A stretch of 64,000 nt of DNA, taken from positions 248,001 through 312,000 of the forward strand of contig NZ_SMCS01000004.1 in assembly GCF_004342265.1 (NCBI RefSeq), in the 5' to 3' direction. The stretch is from Luteibacter rhizovicinus (lineage in GTDB: Bacteria > Pseudomonadota > Gammaproteobacteria > Xanthomonadales > Rhodanobacteraceae). The notes beneath the pieces were generated by a model. The model made no database searches. It saw only the letters and a program-made list of their open reading frames with translations, and was not told the DNA's origin. The position numbers were made by a program, and so were the translations under genes. Positions 1-8,522 of the stretch are shown here, one piece after another. Position 1 is the first letter of the stretch. The number at the start of each line of letters is the position of its first letter.

Positions 1-49
1 TCGCCTATCATCCGCGTCAGGTCGGCGTTACCGGCCATGGAACCGACGG

Positions 50-1183
50 ATGGGCGACAAAGAAGGTGTTCTGCGCTGGGTTCCCGAGTCCATTCGCGGA
101 CTGCGCCACGACTATCTGTTCCTCGCGCTGCTCGCCGCGCTGGTCGTGCTGACGGCGATATCGCCCGGGAAGATAGCGGGCTATCCGGGGCTGGTGGACT
201 GGCGGACGATAGCGACACTTACCGGTCTGCTGATTCTCACGAAAGCCGTCGAGATGAGCGGTGCGTTGCATCGCATCGGCAGCTGGTTGATCGAGCGTAC
301 CGCCACGCGTCGCATGACCGCGCTGGTTCTCGTGCTGGTGACAGCGGTGCTGTCGATGCTGGTAACGAACGACGTGTCGTTGTTCGTCATGGTGCCGCTC
401 ACATTGAGCATGTGCCGCGCCGCACGCATGCCGGCGACAAAACTCGTTGTGTTCGAAGCGCTCGCGGTCAACGCGGGATCGGCGCTGACGCCTATCGGCA
501 ATCCGCAGAATCTTTTTATCTGGCAACAGTGGGGCAATGGATTCGGTTCGTTCGTGTGGTCGATGGCGCCGTTGGTTGCGATGCTGTTCGCCATGCTGAT
601 TGTGCTGACCGCGGTTTCGTTTCCCGCGACGGCGTTGAAGGTCCACGATCATGTCGACGACCATGTGTTCGATCGTCACCTTCTGACTATCGCCGCGTTG
701 CTGTACCTGCCGTTCCTTGTACTCGCCGACATGCACTACACGACGCTGGCGCTCGCTGCCGTGCTCGTGGTTTTCCTTGTCGTCCGCCGCGATATCGTGG
801 CGCGCATCGACTGGGGATTGCTGATCGTCTTCGTACTGATGTTCGTCGACCTGCGACTGCTGGCGGGATTGCCTTCGGTGCACGACTTCATCGGCGGCCT
901 GGGGTTGGCCGATCCGAAGCGGCTCTACGTGGCGAGCGCGCTGGCGTCGCAGGGCATCAGCAATGTGCCTGCCGCGATCGCGCTGGCCGAGTATTCGCAG
1001 AACTGGAAGGTCATCGCCTGGGGCGTGAGCGTCGGCGGTTTCGGCTTCATCCTCGGCTCGCTGGCGAACCTGATCGCGCTGCGCCTGCTCGGAGAGCGCA
1101 GGGCGTGGATAACGTTTCACCTGTATTCGGGACCGTTCTTCGTGGTCGCCGCCGTGCTGGGCTACTTACTTTTACGGGTGTAG
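50..1183 (+). CDS. SLC13/ArsB-like inner-membrane anion permease
   Basis: A polytopic inner-membrane protein of 377 residues. It has about ten hydrophobic segments and the organisation of the ion transporter (IT) superfamily: SLC13/DASS, ArsB/NhaD and CitMHS. Near residues 147-155 it carries SALTPIGNPQN, the hairpin-type SxxTPxGNPxN signature of that superfamily. A second related hairpin around residues 300-310 (SQGISNVPAA) ends SNVPAA, as expected for the second inverted repeat. This supports secondary active transport of an anion such as a dicarboxylate, sulfate or arsenite, but the substrate cannot be read from sequence. The stop overlaps the end of the convergent LysR gene by 12 nt. The first 49 bases of the window hold no recognisable gene. 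The start at 50 is the first ATG in frame, and no strong ribosome site is visible. Confidence 0.82.
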   Translation: MGDKEGVLRWVPESIRGLRHDYLFLALLAALVVLTAISPGKIAGYPGLVDWRTIATLTGLLILTKAVEMSGALHRIGSWLIERTATRRMTALVLVLVTAVLSMLVTNDVSLFVMVPLTLSMCRAARMPATKLVVFEALAVNAGSALTPIGNPQNLFIWQQWGNGFGSFVWSMAPLVAMLFAMLIVLTAVSFPATALKVHDHVDDHVFDRHLLTIAALLYLPFLVLADMHYTTLALAAVLVVFLVVRRDIVARIDWGLLIVFVLMFVDLRLLAGLPSVHDFIGGLGLADPKRLYVASALASQGISNVPAAIALAEYSQNWKVIAWGVSVGGFGFILGSLANLIALRLLGERRAWITFHLYSGPFFVVAAVLGYLLLRV

Positions 1184-2068
1184 CCGCGCCTGCAGGAAGT
1201 CGATGAAGACCCGCAGTTTGCGCGGCATGTGCGCGCGGCTCGAGTAGTAGAGATAGAACCCGGGGAAGGTCGGCCACCACGGTTCCAGTAACGGCACCAG
1301 TCGGCCGCTTTCCAGATCGTCGCGCACGGTTTGCTCGAAGCAGCAACCGATGCCCGCACCCGCGCGCACGGCATCGAGCAGCAGGCCGAGATTGTTGCTG
1401 ATGAACGATCCGCTCACCGCGACGTCGAAGGCGCGTCCCCGATCTTCGTAATCCCAGCGATAGAGGTCGCCGCCGGCGAACCGCATGTTCATGCAGTTGT
1501 GTTCGTGCAGCGCTTCGGGGGTGTCGGGCGCGCCGTGCCGTTCGATGTACGAGGGAGTGGCGAACGTCACCTGGCGCATCGGGCCGCCCATGCGGATGGC
1601 AACCATGTCTTTTTCGACGCTTTCGCCGAGCCGGACGCCGGCATCGAAGCCATGGGCGACAAGATCGATGAACTTCGTGTCGCAGTGCAGCTCGACGACG
1701 ATATCGGGGTAGGCGGCCAGGAAGTCGGGCAGGTGAGGGGCTACGAGAATCGTCGCTACCGCGTCGGACACGTTAAGGCGCAGCAGGCCGGCGGGCCGGT
1801 CGCGCATCTCGTCGATACCCGCGACGGCGTCGGCCAGCGCGGCCAGCGCCGGCTGGGCATCGATCAGGAAGCGCTGGCCCAGTTCGGTGACGCCGACGCG
1901 TCGCGTCGTGCGATCGAGCAGGCGAACGCCGAGGCGTGCTTCGAGGTTGCGCACGGTCTGCGACAGCGCCGACGGCGATACGCCCATCTCGACCGCGGCG
2001 CGCGTGAAGCTCGCATGGTGGGCGACCCGGGCAAAGGCGGCGATGGCGGGTAACAGGTCGGGGGTCAT
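1172..2068 (-). CDS. LysR-family transcriptional regulator
   Basis: A LysR-type regulator of about 298 residues. The N-terminal winged helix-turn-helix (residues 5-65) contains the typical ASFTRAAVEMGVSPSALSQT stretch followed by LEARLGVRLLDRTTR. The rest is a periplasmic-binding-like effector domain of the CrgA/DsdC-like subgroup (RLGESVEKDMVAIR, then PxxPGFYLYY). I chose the ATG at 2068, giving a protein that starts MTPDLLPAI. The upstream in-frame ATG at 2101 would add 11 residues that do not belong to the fold. It is divergent from the aldo/keto reductase at 2197 with a 128-nt shared promoter region, so that gene is the likeliest target. It converges on the SLC13-like permease with a 12-nt overlap. 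The effector is unknown. Confidence 0.9.
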   Translation of the reverse strand: MTPDLLPAIAAFARVAHHASFTRAAVEMGVSPSALSQTVRNLEARLGVRLLDRTTRRVGVTELGQRFLIDAQPALAALADAVAGIDEMRDRPAGLLRLNVSDAVATILVAPHLPDFLAAYPDIVVELHCDTKFIDLVAHGFDAGVRLGESVEKDMVAIRMGGPMRQVTFATPSYIERHGAPDTPEALHEHNCMNMRFAGGDLYRWDYEDRGRAFDVAVSGSFISNNLGLLLDAVRAGAGIGCCFEQTVRDDLESGRLVPLLEPWWPTFPGFYLYYSSRAHMPRKLRVFIDFLQARLHP

Positions 2069-2196
2069 GGCCCGACTATAAAGCACAACTTCAAAGTGCA
2101 TGCACTCGAATGGGATGTTTGCGAGGTAATAAGCGGTCTAGCCTCGTCGTCATGGGTGGCGCACTCCGCGCGGCCCGATGAAACGGAACCCATGCC
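2069..2196. promoter_or_regulatory. Divergent LysR / aldo-keto reductase promoter region
   Basis: This 128-nt gap separates the LysR start from the aldo/keto reductase start. It contains the AT-richer stretch aaagcacaacttcaaagtgc. Within it GCAC and GTGC form a short dyad around an A/T-rich core (about 2083-2100), the kind of site LysR proteins bind. No consensus -35/-10 pair stands out. The regulatory role is inferred from the divergent arrangement. Confidence 0.4.
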
Positions 2197-3258
2197 ATGC
2201 AACTGGACGACTATCTGACCCTCGGCCGCACAGGCCTGCGCGTAAGCCCGATGTCGCTGGGCACAATGACCTTCGGCGACGACTGGGGCTGGGGCGCGGA
2301 TGCCAGCGAATCGCGGCGCATCTACGATGCCTACCGCGAGCGCGGCGGCAACTTCATCGATACGGCTAACTTTTACACGGGCGGCAGCTCGGAACGGTTG
2401 CTGGGGCAGTTCGTCGCCGGGCATCGCGACGAGGTGGTGATTGCCACGAAGTACACGATGAACATGCAGCCGGGCAATCCGAATGCAGGCGGCAATCATC
2501 GGCGGAACATGCTGCGCTCCGTCGAGGCGAGTCTGGAGCGGCTCGGCACCGACTACATCGACGTGATGTACCTGCATGCCTGGGATGGGCTTACGCCCGC
2601 CGAGGAGATCATCCACGCCTTCGACGACATCGTGCGTTCCGGCAAGGTCATGTATGTCGGCATATCGGACGCGCCCGCCTGGCAGGTGTCGCGCATGCAG
2701 ACCGTGGCGGCGCTACGTGGTCTTGCGCCGATCGCGGCGTTGCAGATCGAGTACAACCTGATCGAGCGCACCGTGGAGCGCGAACTGCTGCCGATGGCTC
2801 ACGAAATGGGCATCGGCGTGCTGGGTTGGTCGCCGCTCGCCAGCGGCGTGCTTACCGGCAAATACACGCGTGCGGATATGAATGGCGTACCGGCGACGGA
2901 AGCCGTGGGTACGCGCAAGAGCGTTGCGGTGGGCAATGGCGCACTGACGGCTCGCGGGCTGGACATCGCCGACGTGGTCGGCGAAATCGCGAAGGAGTCG
3001 GGCCGCTCGGCGGCCCAGGTAGCGCTTGCGTGGACCATGCGTCGTGTCGCGCCTTCGGTGATTCCGATCATCGGTGCGCGGACGCTGAAACAGTTCGAGG
3101 ACAACGTCGGTGCGCTCGATCTGGTGCTGTCGGACGATCAGGCGCGGCGGCTCGACGAGATCAGCGTAATCGAGCTGGGCTTCCCGCACGATTTCATGGC
3201 GCGGCCGCTGACGAACGGGATTATTACGGGCGGTACGAAGGTGCGCCGAGGCTGGTGA
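2197..3258 (+). CDS. Aldo/keto reductase
   Basis: A cytoplasmic NAD(P)H-dependent aldo/keto reductase of 353 residues, a single TIM barrel. All four catalytic residues of the superfamily can be placed: Asp55 and Tyr60 in FIDTANFY, Lys85 in VIATKY, and His127 in MYLHAWD. The C-terminal cofactor-binding segment appears as PSVIPIIGARTLKQFEDNV. Length and N-terminus (LGRTGLRVSPMSLGTM) match the YghZ/Tas-like (AKR family 9/11-type) branch used for detoxifying aldehydes and ketoaldehydes. The natural substrate is not evident. It is divergent from a LysR regulator and is followed by a REP-like inverted repeat, where it meets the PHB depolymerase head-on. Confidence 0.93.
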   Translation: MQLDDYLTLGRTGLRVSPMSLGTMTFGDDWGWGADASESRRIYDAYRERGGNFIDTANFYTGGSSERLLGQFVAGHRDEVVIATKYTMNMQPGNPNAGGNHRRNMLRSVEASLERLGTDYIDVMYLHAWDGLTPAEEIIHAFDDIVRSGKVMYVGISDAPAWQVSRMQTVAALRGLAPIAALQIEYNLIERTVERELLPMAHEMGIGVLGWSPLASGVLTGKYTRADMNGVPATEAVGTRKSVAVGNGALTARGLDIADVVGEIAKESGRSAAQVALAWTMRRVAPSVIPIIGARTLKQFEDNVGALDLVLSDDQARRLDEISVIELGFPHDFMARPLTNGIITGGTKVRRGW

Positions 3259-3273
3259 AGGCAAAAGCGCGCT

Positions 3274-3434
3274 CTCTGTCTCCCTGTGGGAGCGCGCCTG
3301 CGCGCGAAAGCCGACGGAGCGGCGATGCCGTGGGTGGCATCCGCGGCCAGGAGATTTGGCTCGCGACTGTGAATATCCGGCTTCCTCGCCCTGTTGGCTT
3401 TCGCGCGCAGGCGCGCTCCCACAGGGAGACAGAG
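3274..3434. repeat. REP-like paired inverted repeat, copy 1 (161 bp)
   Basis: Two perfect 39-nt inverted arms (3274-3312 and 3396-3434) enclose an 83-nt core. Each arm contains the module TGGGAGCGCGCCTGCGCGCG followed by AAAGCC. The core (GGCGATGCC, CATCCGC, CTTCCTCGCC) is conserved in the copies at 37.0, 56.6 and 58.7 kb. It fills the gap between two convergent genes (the aldo/keto reductase and phaZ). This is the arrangement of bacterial interspersed mosaic elements built from REP sequences. Confidence 0.9.
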
Positions 3435-3455
3435 CGCGCGCTTGCGCGGTACGGA

Positions 3456-4739
3456 TCAGCCTTTCTTCGGACCCTTGGCGCCCGTCGAGCTATTACCGCG
3501 ATCGAAGCGCTTGATGAAATCGCGCACATCCGGATACACCGTTTCGCGCCAGCGACGGCCGCTGAAAATGCCGTAATGTCCGGCGCCCGCGACAGTGATG
3601 TGCTTGCGGCTCTTCTTCGCGATACCGCTGCACAGATCGTGCGCCGCTTCCGTCTGGCCCGCGCCGGAGATGTCGTCGAGTTCGCCTTCGATCGTCAGCA
3701 GGGCCGTGCCCTTGATCTTCGCGGGACGGACCAGTTCGCCGTCGATTTCCCAGGTACCCATCGGAAGACGATGTTCCTGGAAAACGGTTTCGATGGTGTC
3801 GAGGTAATACTCGGCCGGCATGTCCAGCACGGCGTTGTATTCGTCGTAGAACTTGCGGTGCGCTTCGGCGTCGTCGAGATCGCCTTTGCGCAGGTTCTCG
3901 TAGAAGTCCCAGTGCGACATGACATGACGGCTGGGATTCATGGCGATGAAGCCCGCATGCTGCAGGAAGCCCGGATATACCGCGCGGCCGGCACCCGGAT
4001 ACTGCCAGGGCACCTTATGGATCAGCTGGTTCCGGAACCACGACAGCGGACGTGTGGTGGCGAGGTTGTCGACACTGGTCGGACTGCGACGGGTATCGAT
4101 CGGGCCGCCCATCAGCGTGAGCGTCGCCGGCGTGGCTTCGCCGCGCGCGGCCATCAATGAGACGGCAGCGAGCACCGGCACGGTCGGCTGGCACACGGAC
4201 ACCACGTGCGCGCGATGCACGCCGACATGGCGGATGAATTCTTCGATGTACGCAACGTAATCGGCGAGACCGAACGAGCCCTCGTCGACCGGAATCATGC
4301 GCGCGTCGACCCAGTCGGTGATGTATACCTTGTGGTCGCGCAGCAGCGTGCGCACCGTGTCGCGCAGCAGGGTGGAATGGTGACCGGACAGCGGCGCGAC
4401 GACCAGCACCGCCGGATCGTTTTTCATCTTGTCGACCGTCGCCTGATCGTCGCTGAAACGCTTGAAGCGCTTCAGCGTGCAGAACGGCTTGGCCATCGAC
4501 ACCTGTTCGACGATAGCCACTTCGTGGCCGTGCGCCTGCACGCTGTGGATGTCGAATTCGGGCTTCTCGTACGCCTTGCCCAGGCGGTACATCAGTTCGT
4601 ATCCCGCCGCCGCGCGATCCGCGCCGGGCATGCGGGAAATAAAGCTGCCGCTATCGCCGAACATTTTCGCGCTCGCTTCGGCCCAGTAGGTCAGGGGGCC
4701 GAGCATCGAGCGTTGCCATTCGTGCATGAGGTAGAGCAT
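3456..4739 (-). CDS. phaZ: Intracellular polyhydroxybutyrate depolymerase (PhaZ1-type)
   Basis: An alpha/beta hydrolase of 427 residues that matches the intracellular PHB depolymerases typified by Cupriavidus necator PhaZa1. These hydrolyse or thiolyse native PHB granules in the cytoplasm. The nucleophile is a cysteine rather than a serine: Cys183 in VVSVCQPTVP, the same residue number as in the C. necator enzyme. The acid is Asp at about 355 (EGELDDISGAG) and the base is His at about 388 (GAGHYGIFSG). There is no signal peptide, consistent with an intracellular enzyme. The C-terminus is a short lysine- and glycine-rich tail. No PHB synthase or phasin lies in the window. The start at 4739 is the first ATG and begins MLYLMHEWQRSML, as in the family. 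The 141-nt gap to the next gene (4740-4881) holds nothing I recognise. Confidence 0.92.
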   Translation of the reverse strand: MLYLMHEWQRSMLGPLTYWAEASAKMFGDSGSFISRMPGADRAAAGYELMYRLGKAYEKPEFDIHSVQAHGHEVAIVEQVSMAKPFCTLKRFKRFSDDQATVDKMKNDPAVLVVAPLSGHHSTLLRDTVRTLLRDHKVYITDWVDARMIPVDEGSFGLADYVAYIEEFIRHVGVHRAHVVSVCQPTVPVLAAVSLMAARGEATPATLTLMGGPIDTRRSPTSVDNLATTRPLSWFRNQLIHKVPWQYPGAGRAVYPGFLQHAGFIAMNPSRHVMSHWDFYENLRKGDLDDAEAHRKFYDEYNAVLDMPAEYYLDTIETVFQEHRLPMGTWEIDGELVRPAKIKGTALLTIEGELDDISGAGQTEAAHDLCSGIAKKSRKHITVAGAGHYGIFSGRRWRETVYPDVRDFIKRFDRGNSSTGAKGPKKG

Positions 4740-4881
4740 GCAGAGCGTCCGGGGGGATGGGGAAGGTGGCGCATCTTAGCTTGTGGCGGTGCACCACGTG
4801 TTAAGGCTTTGGTTTGATTGGGGAAAGGTAGGTGTTGGGGGGTATTCCTGGCGATGTTTGACGCAGGAGCGCTCGCAGGGG

Positions 4882-5643
4882 TTAAGCCCGCTTGCGGCAG
4901 ACCAGCAGGATCTCGTCCACTTCCGGGCCCGCCACGAACCCGTCTTTCAGGGCCAGGGGCTTTTGGAACCGCACGCCCAGCGGCATGAAGACTTTGTTGT
5001 ACCACCACATGGCGCGGGCCCTGCGATGGGTCAGGAACCACTGGCCCAGATCGAGCAGCTTCGACGATTTCGGCTGCATGCCGTACACGGCGCTGCGTTC
5101 GATAACGAAGCCGTGGCGGGCGAGAAGCTCCGTCACGGCGGCCGGTTCGTAGCGCCGGTAATGGCCCACGAATTCGTCGAACGCGTTCCATGCGGAAGGA
5201 TGCAGCGGAACCGACAGCAGCAGCGAAGCACCGGGGCGGGCGACACGCGCAAGCTCGCCGAGTGCGCCTTCGTCGTTCACCACGTGTTCGAGGATGTCGA
5301 AGGCGCAGACGAAATCGAAGCTGTTGTCGACGAAGGGCAGCGCACCGATCATCGCCTGGGCGACATGAGCGCCGTGACGGCCGAGTTCCGTCAGCGCGGG
5401 ACGGCTGAGATCGACGAATTGGGTATCGACCAGTGGCAGGCGTGGCCGCAAACCCGGCGCGACCTCCAGTCGCGATGTTGACGTCGCGGCCAGTTCGGCG
5501 ACGAGCGGCCACGTATTGAATCGCTCCGGCGCGAACAGTTTCGCGTCGCGCCAGAGCGCATCGTAAAAGCGCCGGTTGCTGCCGATCAGATCCGCATCCG
5601 TACGTGGGCCCGGCGTTTCCGGAGAAAAGGATGCGAAGGTCAT
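4882..5643 (-). CDS. Class I SAM-dependent methyltransferase
   Basis: A 253-residue protein with the methyltransferase-11-like core. The post-I acidic motif (LVDTQFVDLS) follows a degenerate motif I (RLEVAPGLRPRLP) in place of the usual DxGxGxG loop. FDFVCAFDILEHV is the typical motif II for class I enzymes, and PGASLLLSVPLHPSAW is motif III. A C-terminal segment with GHYRRYEP is shared with methyltransferases that act on lipid or glycan precursors. The substrate is unknown. It lies 10 nt downstream of the molybdenum hydroxylase gene on the same strand and may be cotranscribed with it, although no functional link is obvious. The odd motif I is worth noting, but SAM binding still looks possible. 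Confidence 0.82.
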   Translation of the reverse strand: MTFASFSPETPGPRTDADLIGSNRRFYDALWRDAKLFAPERFNTWPLVAELAATSTSRLEVAPGLRPRLPLVDTQFVDLSRPALTELGRHGAHVAQAMIGALPFVDNSFDFVCAFDILEHVVNDEGALGELARVARPGASLLLSVPLHPSAWNAFDEFVGHYRRYEPAAVTELLARHGFVIERSAVYGMQPKSSKLLDLGQWFLTHRRARAMWWYNKVFMPLGVRFQKPLALKDGFVAGPEVDEILLVCRKRA

Positions 5644-5653
5644 GGCGATTCCG

Positions 5654-7930
5654 TCAGCGTAGTCGGGCGAGCTCGCGTAACAGCGGCAGTCTGCGTATAC
5701 GCACCGCGGTGGCGCGGAAGACGGCGTTGGCCAGTGCCGGCGCGGTCGAAGGTACGCCCATGACGCTGGCGCCCGTCGGATCGGCGGTCGACGAGACGAT
5801 GGCTACTTCGACCTCGTTGGGCATCTGTGCCGTGGCGGACAAAGGGTAGTCCCGGAAACCGCGCTGCTGGACCTGACCGTCCTTAACGGTGATAGCCAGG
5901 TTCATCGCGGTGGACAGCGCATCCATCGTGGCGCCGGCGATCTGTGCTTCCAGACCGGAGGGGTTGACCACGCGGCCCACGTCCACCGCACAGACGACGC
6001 GCTGGATATCGATGCCGTCGGCGGTGGGAGCGACCTCGATCGCATGCGCGACATAAGCGCCCCACACATACGCACAGGCGATGCCCAGACCGTTCTCGCT
6101 ACGCAGCCAGCGAGTCCAGTCGATCTTTTCAGCGGCCATCCGCAACACGTTCGCAAGGCGTGCGGTATCGATCGGACCGCCGCGGCCGTTGTACGGAAGC
6201 TGGTGCGCGTCGCCGAGCATGGCCAGGCGATAGTCGAGCGGGTTGGCTTTCAGCGAGTGCGCGATTTCGTCGATGAAGCATTCGGTCGCGAACGTCGGTG
6301 TGACGTGCGGCGAGCCGCGCCATTCACCGCGTGGCAACTGGGAGTCCAGCGAGTACCAGTCGCTGCGGAAATTCGGTACGAGGCCGGCCGGCAGCGCGTC
6401 GGGCATCAGTTCCGACTGCCAGAGACGATTGTCGGCGACGCCTCGACCCTTCTGGATCGACGGGCTGGCCATGCGCTGGTGCCAACCGGCGATCTTCTTC
6501 TTCGCGTCGATGGATGCGTTCAGGCGATGCACGGCCAGCGGGCGATAGAAATCGTGGGCGAGGTCTTCGTCGCGCGTCCAGATGACCTTGATCGCTCGCG
6601 TACGAATGTCGGTGGATTTTTTCGCCAGCGCGATCAGCATCGCTTCGGCGACGTAGTCGTGTTGCAGGCGACGACCGAAGCCGCCGCCGCCGCGCGGTAC
6701 GCGGATATCGATCTGGTCGGGCTTGAATCCTGTCAGTCGCTGCACGACGGCATAGGCCTGACGTGGCGCCTGCGTGGCCGCGATCAGCGTGACGCTGGTA
6801 TCGGGATCGAGGCGGACGATGCAGTTCGGCGGTTCGGCGGTGGCGTGGGCCACCCAGGGCTGGAAGTACGTGGCTTCGAGCGCTCGCGCGGCTTTCTTGC
6901 GCGCGGTAGCGATGTCGCCGTCGTTGCGCACGATCGAGGGTTGTACCGATTCGTCGTCGAACATGGCGACGGCATGCTGCTCCAGCGCACCGGTGTTTGG
7001 CTCGGCGCTGGCGCCCGCTTTCCACGTGGCCTTCAGTGCCACGCGTCCCTGCAATGCCGCCCAGGTGTCCCTCGCCAGCACGGCGATGCCCACCGCCTGC
7101 GGCGTGTATCCCGACTGCTGGCCCTGTTCGGGCTGGATGTCGATGACGTCGTAGACGCCATCGACTTTCTTTGCCGCGTCGCGATCGGCGCTGTCCAGCG
7201 TGCCGCCGGGGAAGGGGCAGCGCGAAAGCACGGCAACGACCGCATCGCCCAGCATCTCGTCGATGGCATATTTCTGCCGGCCGGTGACAATGTCATGGGC
7301 GTTGACGTCACCGGCGGGCTGACCGATCAGCGTGTAACGATCGGCGGATTTGACGGGGGGAGCTTCGGACGGCGCCTGCAATGCGGCAGCCGCAGCGGCA
7401 AGGTCGCCGTAGGGCAGGCGACGGCCGTCCGGAGCAAGCACGGCCCCCTTGGCGCCACGGATCTGTTCCGCCGGTACGCCGAGGCGGCGGGCGGCCGCCT
7501 GGAACAGCAGCCAGCGCGCCAGCGCGCCAGCCTGTCGCAGATCGGCCCATGCGGCGGGGATGCTGCTGGCATCGCCGCTGTGCTGCCGTCCATAAATCCA
7601 GCGAGGTTCGCCGTTGCCCTCTTCGATGCCGAGGCCCAACTGCTCGACCACGACCTGCGACCAGTCGGCATCGAGTTCGTCCGCGATGATGCGCGCGAGC
7701 GATGTTGCCGTGCCTTCGCCGTTGTCGGGATCGCGCACGCCAATATAGATGCGGCCGTCCGCCGCGATGCGCAGGTACGGGCCAAGCTGGGACCACGCGT
7801 CGCCGAGCAGGCCAAGCGGTACGGGGCGATCGAATGCCGACGCGCTGCCCACGCCGACGATGAGCGCACCGGCGGCGCCGGCGGCGAACTGCAGGAAACG
7901 GCGGCGCGAGATCTGGACCTGTCCACTCAT
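5654..7930 (-). CDS. iorB: Molybdopterin-binding aldehyde/isoquinoline oxidoreductase large subunit, Tat-exported
   Basis: The large catalytic subunit (758 residues) of a xanthine oxidase-family molybdenum hydroxylase of the IorB/QorB-like type, binding a molybdopterin cofactor. It starts with a twin-arginine leader (SRRRFLQFAAGAAGALIVG), so the folded heterodimer is probably exported to the periplasm with its iron-sulfur partner. Family landmarks include the glycine-rich PRGGGGFGRR segment (about residues 430-440), GEWRGSPHVTP, and a C-terminal VMGVPSTAPALANAVFRATAVRIRRLP-type region in which the active-site Glu is expected. I chose ATG 7930 because it gives the Tat signal and overlaps the stop of the small-subunit gene by 4 nt. 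The longer in-frame ATG at 8104 would read through that gene. No cytochrome or XdhC maturation gene is adjacent. Confidence 0.9.
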   Translation of the reverse strand: MSGQVQISRRRFLQFAAGAAGALIVGVGSASAFDRPVPLGLLGDAWSQLGPYLRIAADGRIYIGVRDPDNGEGTATSLARIIADELDADWSQVVVEQLGLGIEEGNGEPRWIYGRQHSGDASSIPAAWADLRQAGALARWLLFQAAARRLGVPAEQIRGAKGAVLAPDGRRLPYGDLAAAAAALQAPSEAPPVKSADRYTLIGQPAGDVNAHDIVTGRQKYAIDEMLGDAVVAVLSRCPFPGGTLDSADRDAAKKVDGVYDVIDIQPEQGQQSGYTPQAVGIAVLARDTWAALQGRVALKATWKAGASAEPNTGALEQHAVAMFDDESVQPSIVRNDGDIATARKKAARALEATYFQPWVAHATAEPPNCIVRLDPDTSVTLIAATQAPRQAYAVVQRLTGFKPDQIDIRVPRGGGGFGRRLQHDYVAEAMLIALAKKSTDIRTRAIKVIWTRDEDLAHDFYRPLAVHRLNASIDAKKKIAGWHQRMASPSIQKGRGVADNRLWQSELMPDALPAGLVPNFRSDWYSLDSQLPRGEWRGSPHVTPTFATECFIDEIAHSLKANPLDYRLAMLGDAHQLPYNGRGGPIDTARLANVLRMAAEKIDWTRWLRSENGLGIACAYVWGAYVAHAIEVAPTADGIDIQRVVCAVDVGRVVNPSGLEAQIAGATMDALSTAMNLAITVKDGQVQQRGFRDYPLSATAQMPNEVEVAIVSSTADPTGASVMGVPSTAPALANAVFRATAVRIRRLPLLRELARLR

Positions 7931-8475
7931 GCCTTGGCGTCCTTCATGGTCGCCGCGGCGCGTTTGATCGCCTTGCGAATACGCCCGTAGCTGCCGCAGC
8001 GGCACAGGTTGCCGATCTTGTCGATGTCCGCGTCGGATGGATTCTTCTGGCGCGAGAGCAGGTCGACCGCCGCCATCAGCTGGCCCGGCTGGCAATAACC
8101 GCACATGGTGGCGTCCTCGTCGATCCAGGCCTGCTGCACGGGATGCAGCTTGCCCTGGCCGTCGGCCAGGCCTTCCACGGTGGTGACGCGCTTGCCGGCG
8201 AGCTTTTCCATCTTCGTGGTGCAGGAGGCCACGGCCTTGCCTTCGACCAGCACGGTGCAGAAGCCGCAGTCGCCCTGATCGCAGCCGTATTTGGCGCCGG
8301 TCAGGCGCAGTTCGTCACGCAGATACCAGAGCAGGGGCATCGTTTTGTCGCCCGTGTGCCGGTAGAGCTTGTCGTTGACGACCAGGTCGATGCCTTCGCG
8401 CACGGGCTTGGACACCGGCGGGGTGCTGCCGGCTTTCGGTACGGGGACTGGGGCGGTCGGGCCTTGCTGTGCCAT
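7927..8475 (-). CDS. iorA: (2Fe-2S)-binding small subunit of molybdenum hydroxylase
   Basis: The 182-residue electron-transfer subunit that partners the Tat-exported large subunit downstream. The N-terminal plant-type [2Fe-2S] site is CDQGDCGFC followed by a later Cys (VASC), and the C-terminal four-helix [2Fe-2S] site is CGYCQPGQ with CRCG. Residues 1-27 form a proline-rich extension (TAPVPVPKAGSTPPVSKP) that the core family lacks. The protein has no signal peptide of its own, so export would occur by hitchhiking on the large subunit, as known for other enzymes of this family. Its TGA overlaps the large-subunit ATG (7927-7930), indicating translational coupling. Confidence 0.92.
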   Translation of the reverse strand: MAQQGPTAPVPVPKAGSTPPVSKPVREGIDLVVNDKLYRHTGDKTMPLLWYLRDELRLTGAKYGCDQGDCGFCTVLVEGKAVASCTTKMEKLAGKRVTTVEGLADGQGKLHPVQQAWIDEDATMCGYCQPGQLMAAVDLLSRQKNPSDADIDKIGNLCRCGSYGRIRKAIKRAAATMKDAKA

Positions 8476-8522
8476 TCGGTTTCCTCACTCGAGCGCCGTC
8501 ATTGTCGCATCGGTGTATGTGT

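Noticed and set aside
3138-3529. Small proteins of the type GARLRAKANRxRKxDxHxREP
   Set aside because: These are translations of the REP-like repeat arms and core, which recur at every copy. They are non-coding repeats, not genes.
6044-7990. Plus-strand frame of 648 codons opposite iorB
   Set aside because: Antisense artefact; the real coding strand has a Tat signal and molybdopterin motifs.
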